Below are positions 55,936-64,000 of a stretch of DNA of 64,000 bases, piece after piece (the first letter of the stretch is position 1; every line of letters begins with the position of its first letter). Origin of the DNA: Bemisia tabaci (Eukaryota; Arthropoda; Insecta; Hemiptera; Aleyrodidae); contig NC_092793.1 of NCBI RefSeq assembly GCF_918797505.1, positions 43,388,243 through 43,452,242 on the forward strand. The letters run 5' to 3'. Below the pieces are notes generated by a model. That model was not told where the DNA came from. It worked only from the letters and a program-made list of their open reading frames with translations, and did not search any database. The position numbers and the translations under genes were made by a program.

Positions 55936-56110
55936 CCGCCAAGTTGGTAAACGTCACTTATTAAGCGGGAAAAAATGAGATTTGTGACCTATTTGGCCCG
56001 AGAATAATGATTCAGGGTTTATGAAGTCAAGAAATATCAGTGACCCATCGGACATCGAACCTAGAGTCCATTTTCAGACAAAATTCCAAGGAAGAAAAGC
56101 TTTAGAACAT

Positions 56111-57440
56111 GTAAAGAGCGACGCCAAGAATGGCACAATTTGGGCCAGAAGGGATTTTTCTGAAACCGGGCCCAAACGATACCTTATGATACCCTAAAAC
56201 TCTGGTAAAAATTTTAGCTTGAGTATACGCACCGTTTTTGAGAAATGGGGGGGCAAAGTTGCCAAATCGCCATCATTCTGGACAGCATTTTTACAGCAAA
56301 AAGACGGGAAAAATGGACGAAAAAGTTACACCATTGATGGGTTTGGGCTGTAAATGTTCTTATTGAGCCCCCGTGCATGTGATTGTCTTCAGTTTCAAAA
56401 ATTTTGGACGTACAGTGGTCTAAAATGGGAAGAAATCGTGGACAGATAAGGATTCTTTGTCAAAATTTTTAAAAATGGAAGTAAAATTGTTGGTCTCCTG
56501 CAGAGATCATGGGGAACAATGTTCTTATCGGTCTTCAATGCATTCAATTGGGTTCAGTTTATCAAATTTTCATGGCACAATGGTCCAAAATGGGAAATTA
56601 GTGGACAAATTAAGATCTTCTGCCTTACTCTTTAAAAATGATGTACGACTATTGGTTTCCAGTAGACTTTAGATCCCAGAAAAATTCTTTAAATTCTTTT
56701 TTTGACTATTTAAATCTTTTTTACGTTTTTTCTCTCCACTTTTCTTTCTTTTTTTTAAATTTCTGAAAGTTTGCATATTTTATTGAAATAATTCTACAAA
56801 GTCTATTCTATAACAACTTTCTATAAACAATACGGTCTGACATATATAAATAATTAAAAAAAAATAAAAACATGCATTTTTCCGGGATTTAAACTCTACT
56901 GGGGACCAACAGTTTGACAGAGGATCTTAATTTGTCCACTAATTCCCCCATTTTTGACCACTGTGCGATGTACATTTGTGAAGCTGAACACATTTTCATA
57001 AATTGAAGACCAATAAGAACATTGTTAGCCATGAAAACTGCAGCAGACCGACAATTTTACTTCCATTTCTAAAAAATTGACAAAGAATCCTGATTTGTCG
57101 ACGATTTCTCCCCATTTTGGACCACTGTGCGACCAAAATTTTTGAAACTGAACACAGTTAAATGCTTGGGGGCCCAATGAGAACATTTACAGCCGAAACC
57201 CATCAAAAATTTGACTTTTTCGTCCATTTTCCCCGTCTTTTTGCTGTAGAAATGCTGTCCAGAATGATGGCGATTTGGCAACTTTGCCCCCTCATTTCTC
57301 AAAAACCGAGCGTATACTCAAGCTAAAATTTTAACCAGAGTTTTAGGGTATCATGAGGTATCGTTTGGGCCCGGTTTCAGAAAAATCCCTTCTGGCCCAA
57401 ATTGTGCCAAAAAACGGTCGTTTTTGGCGTCGCTCTTTAC
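56111..57440. mobile_element. Foldback element GTAAAGAGCGACGCC
   Basis: Termini GTAAAGAGCGACGCC (56111) and GGCGTCGCTCTTTAC (ending 57440). The arms (to about 56680 and from about 56876) are diverged but pair in order. Each arm holds a two-unit tandem repeat of ~165-175 bp ('ttcagtttcaaaaattttgg...aaaatggg...gtggaca'). The opposite arm of the 56-59 kb palindrome lacks it. No coding frame. Confidence 0.75.
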
Positions 57441-57627
57441 AACTGAATAGCAATATCTCATTTTCCCGAACTAATTATTAACCAAGAAAAAAAAGCCTCA
57501 CAAACCCGACAAAAATTCACTAGAGCCGTTACTGCGCATGCGCAGACGTGCGCAACTGGGACACACGAACTCATCGATGCGGGTCGGTGCCACCACTCAT
57601 CGGCATACGAATTTTTAAAAGTTAATG

Positions 57628-57838
57628 GGGCCTGTTGCATGCAAGAGATACAGCCGTGTGAATAGACTTTTTACTGCCCCCAGACGCGGGAAATTTGAAA
57701 AAGTGCGTTCCTAACAACGCAAATTGCGCAGAAAGGAGTGTATTTCAGACTTTTTTAATGTGACCATCGTAATTTTTGTGTCATTTAACCTCTAAAAAGT
57801 CTATTCGCGCGGCTGTATCTCTTGCATGCAACAGGCCC
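57628..57838. mobile_element. GGGCCTGTTGCATGC MITE, short copy (211 bp)
   Basis: Same family as 34998-35927. Left terminus GGGCCTGTTGCATGCAAGAG to AATAGAC, then one arm in full to the right terminus. It looks like a deletion product that kept one complete arm and ~45 bp of the other. The equivalent place in the other arm of the big palindrome (about 58158-58165) is uninterrupted. Confidence 0.8.
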
Positions 57839-58222
57839 ATTGTCTCGCCTTCCGTAACACAAGATGCACGGTCTACGTGATTCAATGTTTTTGATCGCCA
57901 TCTTGTTTGTTTATTTACGGCCGTAAGAGCATCATAAAGCCTAAAGTCGTGTCCCACGATCAAATGAATTCATCAAATGCAAGATGGCGTGTTCATCAAC
58001 ATTTGACGGCCCGCTAATTTTGGATAGCAGACTTGCGCGAAAACCAGTCGCCATCTTGCATTTGATGACTATTTGATGAGTTCATTTGATGATCATGGGA
58101 CAAGGGCAAAGACATTGAATCACGTAGACCGTGCATCCTGTGTTACGGAAGGCGAAGCAACTTTTAAAAATTCGCATGTAATGAGTGGTGGCACCGACCC
58201 GCATCGATGAGTTCGTATGTCC

Positions 58223-58534
58223 TAGAGTCCCTTTATGCTGAGAGTCAAGACAATTTGCATCCAATTCTGATTGGTTCCCGTATTTTAGGCCTCCACAGTG
58301 TCACAAACGGGAATAAAGATTACATTTTCACCAATTGCAAAGATTATAATCTGGAATGGACCAGGGAAATACGGGTTCGGCAAGGAACAAACGGAATGAG
58401 AGGAGGAACGGAGAAAGGTATTTGAGGATGGGCCGATCAAAGATTACGAAAAACGTTCAATTTCTGTAATCTTTATTCCCGTTTGTGACATCCATGAGCC
58501 GAATTGTCTTGACTCTCAGTATAAAGGGACTCTA
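58223..58534 (+). mobile_element. TAGAGTCCC hAT-type MITE, copy C (312 bp)
   Basis: 8-bp duplication GTATGTCC / GTGTGTCC (58215-58222, 58535-58542; one mismatch). Empty site in the opposite arm near 57560: the complement reads a single GTGTGTCC. Confidence 0.85.
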
Positions 58535-58592
58535 GTGTGTCCCATTTGCGCACATCTGTGCATGCGCAGTAGCGGCTCCTGGCGGCTCCAGT

Positions 58593-58904
58593 TGGAGTCC
58601 CTTTATACTGAGAGTCAAGACAACACCCCCTCATGGAGTCACAAACGGGAATAAAGATTACAGAAATTGAACGTTTTTTGTAATCTTTGATCGGCCTATT
58701 CTCAAATTCCTTTCTCCGCTCCTTCTCTCATTCCGTTTGTTCCTTGCCGAAACCGTAATTCCCTGGTCCATTCCAGAATATAATCTTTGCAATTCGTGAA
58801 AATGTAATCTTTATTCCTGTTTGTGACACAGTGAAGGCCTAAAATACGGGAACCAATCAGAAATGGATTCACATTGTCTTGACTCTCAGTATAAAGGGAC
58901 TCTA
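58593..58904 (-). mobile_element. TAGAGTCCC hAT-type MITE, copy D (312 bp, inverted)
   Basis: 8-bp duplication GCTCCAGT exact (58585-58592, 58905-58912). The left terminus is changed to TGGAGTCCC. Opposite orientation to copy C, with only 58 bp between them. Confidence 0.85.
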
Positions 58905-59047
58905 GCTCCAGTGAATTTTTGTCGAATTGTGAGGCTTTTTTCCCCGGATAATAATTAGTTCGGAAAAATGAAACAATGCTATTCGGGTGTAAAATTATGT
59001 GTTCTATAACTTTTCTTTTAAGGAATTTTGTCTGAAAATGGACTCTA

Positions 59048-61639
59048 AACGAGATATTCGTGAAAAACCGAGCGCGGGCATGAATTCTCCATTGCCTCTT
59101 CGAGTGCTTGGGACACACGCTCTCTCCCCTTCCCCGCCCGCCCATCATGGGGCTCCGAGAGACTTGCCTCGCTCCGCCAGTACTTAACCGAGCCGAACGC
59201 ACGGTCTACGTGATTCAAGGGGGCAGGACATTACCTACAACGGCATTACCTCCAAAAATCCAACATGGTGGAGCGAGAGATCGAAACTTTGGCAATGTGC
59301 CCAAATCGATCGGTCGAGGTTTCGAGATGTAAGGCTGTCTCGAATTTTACGATGTTGCCAAACGAAAAAGTAAGCATGAGATTTCTTTATAGGTGTTTCT
59401 CACTTTCTACCACTGTCGATGGTCTGTGAGATTGTGCGAGTTGTGAGATAATCTGATAATCGCATCGCTCTCGAAACATGAGCATGAGCGTGAATTAAGA
59501 GTTAGAGGTTAGAATCCATTAAGTGAAATTGGTAGAAATGTATGTATTAAAAGGCATTGAATCACAGGATCAATTAGTTTCTCGTAGACTTTTCCCCTAA
59601 TACTCGTGGATCGGGAGACTTGTAATTTAAGGAGTATGGGTGATGTGATTAGATTCGTGAAAAAGTGTAACCGCATTGCTTGCTTTTAACTAGCGCTTAT
59701 GGTTTTGATGCAATGATTGTCATCAGTTAGTTTCCTCTACTACACGACCGCACCCTTATGAAGGCAGATGATGAATAAAAGTGGTTACTTCAGTTGTTAA
59801 GTACTCTTTCACTAAATTTTATGTTTTGGCATCTCCGCTCCGAAATCACAAGGCTGCCGTGTTCCCTAGCTATGCAGATCGCTTGCTAAGTCTGCCCCCT
59901 GTGGAAAGTCTAATCATACCTAAGTTCTCTCCGGTTGGAATTTCTCTACTTCAATGTACGCAAAATAATATTTTGCAGCTGAAGAACACAGCATCTCTCT
60001 TGCGGCTATGAAACAATCCAGTTTTCTCTCTGAGCTAATAGATTTCATGATGTGCTTGACTTGACTGTAGCTTGATCAGTTACCTAGTTCATCCAGGATG
60101 TCACCATGCTCTTCCACAACTCTTGTTGTTTAAACAATTAATGGGCTCCATTAATTGATGTTCGACAATGTTGTGGAAAAGCACGTCGATAGTCCGTCCA
60201 AGCATCGAAGGAGAAGTACATTTGTATGAAGGTTTGTCAAGTCTGGCTTAAAGTAAGTCATGTACCAGCCTTCCACCTATCAGCACATCTTAGAGCGCCA
60301 GTTTTCTGACAAATAGACCAATTCTGCATTGTCAGACAATGATCTACCTTTTTAGAATCCTTTCAGATGTTCCAGTAAACTGTAAACATCAAGTAAACAT
60401 AACCTCACTTTCTTCGTTTACTTTTACACAGAGATAGAAGAGATAGCAGCATAGAGTAAGAGTAGTTAGAGGTAAACTCTCCCGTATAGAACCCCTAAGA
60501 ACTATACCATCATTGCAGCCTGATTAGAGGTTTTTTTGAAAGTTGATTTCTTACATACGGAAAAAAATCAGCGATTCTCGTAAAATTTGGGGGAAAAAAA
60601 ATAGGAATAGTTGGTTAATAAATTAGGTATCGCTCGGCATATATAAGAGCTCCGCCGAGTGACGGAAAATTTCAAGGGGGATATTGTGGCAATTTCACGT
60701 AAAACTTATGAAACTTATGCGAATGAATGAGGCTGCTTATGAACCAACAAAAAAAAAATGAAAATTCAATTTTGAATTTTTTATGAGATAAACTTCGTTG
60801 GAAAAAAAACATTGTTAGTTGAACTTGCAAATCGTCGGCGTGATTTGTTACAGGCTGCGGAACCAACCCGTAAAAAGTACCTAAGTTTAAATGCATGGGA
60901 ATATCCACCGAAAAAATTAAATTGCTCATTTAACAGTTTTGTACTTACAAACTGTCCGACTTGTTCCAAATGAGGAGCTTGGAGGACAAGGCGCATAAAT
61001 GCAGTTTTTGAAAAAATTAAGATATTAATGATATTAAGTAAAACTAGTCTTAATGCATATTCTGTGGAAAATTCGTTCCAAATTTCCAATTTTAAAGCAT
61101 CAAAGAGTCAGTTTGAGCTTTCTCTCCGCCATGGATCCATGTAATTTCGAAACTTTAAACACGCATTTCTCGCAATAGCAAAAACTGCACTTATGTGCCC
61201 CTCAAATGTCCTTTTAAATAAGGGAAAGCTAATTGAGCTACAGGGGGTGGTTGCATTAGCATTTTTTAATGGTCAAATCTACAATGAAACACCGTCGAAC
61301 ACTTCTTTTAACCACAAAATTGTTGAATCAGCAATTTCATTTTCTTCCGTGCATTGCAAATTTGATACTTCATGTGAATTTTTAAGACGAACGCCGCTCG
61401 TTCGCCTCAAAAAAAGTGAGTGTGGGTGGGTGCTTAGGGGAGCTATAAAATACGTAATTTTGAAATTCAGATTTTTTTCACTCTTTCTCATCTTCATAAC
61501 CCACCTGTGACATACGTCTGCACTACTCAAAAAAGAAGAAGAAAAAAAAACGTAACGTTTTGTATGATCCCCTTCCTCGAATTAGTATTCTGTAAGTAAT
61601 GAATTTTGAATGAAATTTCGTAATAGTCGGCCTCCTAAG
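59048..61639. other. No gene seen
   Basis: A third copy of 'gcacggtctacgtgattcaa' lies at about 59200-59219. The block 'acggcattacctcc' at 59240-59253 recurs inverted near 62718. The remaining frames (59781-60011, 60672-61089, 61193-61530) show no recognised domain. An A/T-rich unique region. Confidence 0.45.
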
Positions 61640-61891
61640 CTGCCGTGCTAAGGAAAAACGCCGTATGAACATTCAAGGGTTGCCAAATTTCCTTCGATAC
61701 AATGTTAATTTTTGAGGAAATTCATGAATATTTTCCCTTGAAATTTTCAGGACTTTTCGGTGGAATTACGAGCGAAATTATCTGAAAAAGTGGAGGGAAA
61801 ATATTCATGAGTTTACCAGGAAATTCGTGTTTTTCAAAGGAAATGTGGCAACGCTTGAAGGTTCATACGGCGTTTTTCCTTAGCACGGCAG
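61640..61891. mobile_element. MITE CTGCCGTGCTAAGG (252 bp)
   Basis: Terminus CTGCCGTGCTAAGGAAAAAC with the arm continuing through 'gccgtatgaac', 'ttgccaaatttcctt' and 'catgaatattttccct'. The right arm is its complement, ending 61891. Arms of ~100 bp at about 85-90% identity. Almost the whole element is arm. The right end overlaps the SINE head that follows. Confidence 0.8.
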
Positions 61892-62103
61892 TATGGTGTA
61901 ATGGTTGTAGCGCCAGCTCTATGATCGGGAGGTCCCGGGTACGATTCCCGGCCAGATGACCCGAGTTTGATAGTCTCAAACAATGGTTGCCTGGGACTGG
62001 TTGAGGGGTTGGAGGGGGACGGGAATAAAGGGCAAGGATTGGTCCTTGTGCACTATTTGAAGTGGTAAAAAAAAAAAAAAATAAATAAAAAAAAATAAAA
62101 ACT
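61888..62103 (+). mobile_element. tRNA-derived SINE with A-rich tail
   Basis: The head has A box TGGTGTAATGG (61895-61905), exact to the Pol III consensus, and a B-box-like GTACGATTC (about 61940) with one mismatch within CCCGGGTACGATTCCCGG. The body is ~90 bp and the tail (62066-62100) is A-rich with TAAATAAA. The head is of a different tRNA class from the SINEs at 30.5 and 50.2 kb. Confidence 0.7.
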
Positions 62104-63925
62104 CATGAAGTTTAACATCTCTGCGACCAACGTCCAATACCGCAGGGGGACGTAACGTCACCGTTTTTTTACCGGCTGATGAGAGCAGAGAGCAGGGGAA
62201 TATATTTTGCTGTCGACGGACTGATCGACCAACTGCCACAATCTCGGCATTTCCATCCGATCATTCATGGTTTGTAGTATCGTTGAACATTTATTAAGAG
62301 AGTTCAAATGTCGCTTCATTTCATTGATATCCTTCATATATGGGCTGGGCCAATATTGGTCCGAGAAAATCAAACTAAGATCAACAAAGCGACTCACACA
62401 AGAAAAGCAACACAGTTCGGGGTCGTTTCGGCAGAGTTATGTGGACTAAAGGGGTCAGTCGAGAAAACTATTTGTTTTGAACAATGTATCGCCTTCAATT
62501 TTCATTGCGATTAATCCACCGTACAACTGGCTTATTGAGAAGAACGGGCATTTGCTGATAGGTTTCGCGCCTTCATTTCGTTTAACAAGCAACACATCAT
62601 AAACCACAGACTGGCAACATTGTATGAGTTTTAGCGCTCTCTTTCGGCTTCTGGCCGCAACCCCTCTTGGGTCACATTGCCACAATCGATTCGATATATC
62701 GCAGGGTAGTCTTGTGGAGGTAATGCCGTTGGAGGTAATGCAGTATTCCCGTGATTCAATAGATCGTATTCGATACATCAAACGGGTGAGATTGTATCGA
62801 TATCGATTGGTTCAAAATATAAACATAGCCTCAAAAGTCAATTCAGAAATCTGAGGGAACGGGTCTTTTGTAACAGATTTTGTATTCCTTTGAGTACCAA
62901 ATGCCAATGCAAAGAGAAATTGTTAGGAATTTTCTCCTTTTCAGCTTTTCCAACTTAAATCCTGTTAGTTTGGTTTGAGGTTATGTTCATCGTTTTGAAC
63001 CAAACGATACATCGAACCCAAAGACATAAAGACGGAGCGCAAAAAGCAAAAAATGAAGCTTCTCTTCAATCACCTCTCCTTCCTCTACTATTGGCTAGAG
63101 GATTGGCGGCGAAATCGGGACAAGTTTGAAATTCAAATGTAGGGCAAGAACTTAATAAAATTGCGGAAACAAAGTATTTTAGGTTGATTTTTGCCGAAAT
63201 TCACTAACACACTCACATTTTTATAACTTTACGTTAGTTTTGGTCCGTCGTCGAGCGATTAATTTCATTTTGGAGTAACGGTCATCAACGACTGTAACGG
63301 CCTGTTTGAACCTGCGGAACCACCATGAGCAGAAGTAAAACTAACTTTATCTGAGATTACTGCCTGTTACTTAGCAAAAGTAGGTGTATTATAGTAGGAC
63401 GCAGTCCCAACTTTCTTAATATATTCGTTTTAGGCATTTAAAATACGTTTCGAAGAAGAAATGTGGAAAAATCGAGAGGACAAGTTCAAATCAAATTTCC
63501 GTTTGCCGCCATGGATTCCCGCGCTCATTTACACACTCACACAAACACCCAGCGCCAAACCAGGCTTCACTTTTTCCAACTTTTTCCCCGTGCTTTTAGA
63601 TACGAGCACTCCGTCTTTATGTCTTTGATCGAACCACTATCGAATACGATCTATATGTCTTAGGACAAGGGCTTAAAAACTCGTTGACCAATCAAAAAGC
63701 GGCACAGTTTTCCTGTTGAACTGGTTAGTTTTCTAAAGTGAAATTTCATCCTCTTTCTAAACGGTTATCTTATGAAATTTTGCATCAGATCAACCCTGAA
63801 AGAGATATCGGCGAGAAATCATCGCGCGGCAAGCGTTCTCCCATAGGAACGCGTGTTAAACCGCGGCCGAGTTTCATCTACTAGTGTGACGTCACAGAAT
63901 CATAGTTACGGCCTCTCGTAGGCAA
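62104..63925. other. No gene seen
   Basis: The longest frame is 62455-62781 (minus, 108 codons), with no recognised domain and overlapping plus-strand frames. Some sequence near 62690-62800 is rich in 'tcgat' palindromes (TCGATATC, ATCGATATCGAT). Nothing else recognised. Confidence 0.4.
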
Positions 63926-63944
63926 CGCCTGTAGTTATACAAGA

Positions 63945-63980
63945 TATGAATGGCCATACTCTGTCTATAAAGGTACTCTG
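63945..63980 (-). mobile_element. Terminus of a TAGAGTACC-type MITE
   Basis: 'atggccatactctgtctata' followed by AAGGTACTCTG resembles the right ends of F1-F3 (GGCCATACTCTCTC...AGGTACTCTA). The left partner is not found in the window. Confidence 0.5.
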
Positions 63981-63992
63981 GGTAGGTTCAAC

Positions 63993-64000
63993 TAGAGTCC
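63993..64000 (+). mobile_element. Start of another TAGAGTCCC MITE at window edge
   Basis: The window ends in ACTAGAGTCC. The last 8 bases match the terminus of copies A-D. A full copy probably continues beyond the window, preceded by GGTTCAAC as candidate target duplication. Confidence 0.5.

Larger units (their letters stand above)
56062..59047. mobile_element. 3-kb palindrome (TAGAGTCCATTTTC) with four later insertions
   Basis: Termini TAGAGTCCATTTTCAGAC (56062) and its complement (ending 59047). After removing the insertions at 56111-57440, 57628-57838, 58223-58534 and 58593-58904, the arms pair almost throughout. Paired blocks are 'gaatagca', 'cctcaca', 'gcgcatgcgcag' region, 'gaactcatcgatgcgggtcg', 'ccttccgtaacaca' and 'gcacggtctacgtgattcaa'. 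The centre is near 58025. No 8-bp duplication is visible around the outer ends. Confidence 0.7.

Noticed and set aside
58702..59202. 166-codon minus-strand frame
   Set aside because: Most of it is the interior of TAGAGTCCC MITE copy D and palindrome arm sequence. The same peptide stretch is read in copy C, and no domain is recognisable.

Overview
The window is eukaryotic nuclear DNA, almost certainly from an insect. It is AT-rich, has no long intact reading frame, and carries several interstitial arrays of the insect telomere repeat (TTAGG/CCTAA): 47385-47435, 47487-47581, 55862-55935 and a decayed one at 22763-22812. It also has a decayed BEL/Pao gag fragment, tRNA-derived SINEs and many small TIR elements with insect-typical target duplications. 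The SINE, MITE and TTAGG mix would suit a hemipteran such as a whitefly, but that species guess is weak. I see no rRNA, no convincing functional tRNA, no CRISPR and no protein-coding gene I can name. The longest open frames (about 165 codons) are artefacts of repeats and foldbacks.

The dominant feature is foldback DNA. More than fifteen inverted-repeat or TIR elements cover roughly a third of the window, many nested in one another. Left part (1-9.9 kb): foldbacks at 200-429, 1353-2718 and 6766-7473 (TA target duplication), a decayed BEL/Pao gag (5653-6345), an ACAGGGTGTCC-ended element (7671-8278) and a diverged ~190-bp tandem array (8990-9700). 9.9-29 kb is mostly low-copy AT-rich DNA with a 1.78-kb near-perfect palindrome (13658-15435), an ACAGGGTGTC element with ~60-bp TIRs (17073-17646), a GGGTGGTTTCA element (23835-24633), a Helitron-like element (24723-25303) and diverged segmental duplicates.

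29-43 kb holds foldbacks (29292-30491, 31411-32100), a SINE (30535-30905), a hAT-type MITE inside another MITE (35182-35493 in 34998-35927), a 37-bp hAT-type micro-element with a perfect 8-bp target duplication (37155-37191), three alternating TTAA elements (37513-39323), a palindrome (39607-41611) and a 1.26-kb hAT element (41630-42891).

43-64 kb holds a 3.6-kb TIR element (45526-49113) enclosing a head-to-head telomere-repeat palindrome (46908-48156), a 2-kb element with 8-bp target duplication enclosing a SINE foldback (49278-51254), a nest of TAGAGTACC elements (52270-54075), a palindrome carrying a MITE (54351-55206) and a 3-kb palindrome with four later insertions (56062-59047). Near the right edge are a MITE and a SINE (61640-62100), and another TAGAGTCC end starts at 63993.

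Five complete TAGAGTCCC elements show exact or near-exact 8-bp target duplications, several confirmed by empty sites elsewhere in the window. This gives a relative chronology of insertions that can be read directly from the sequence.
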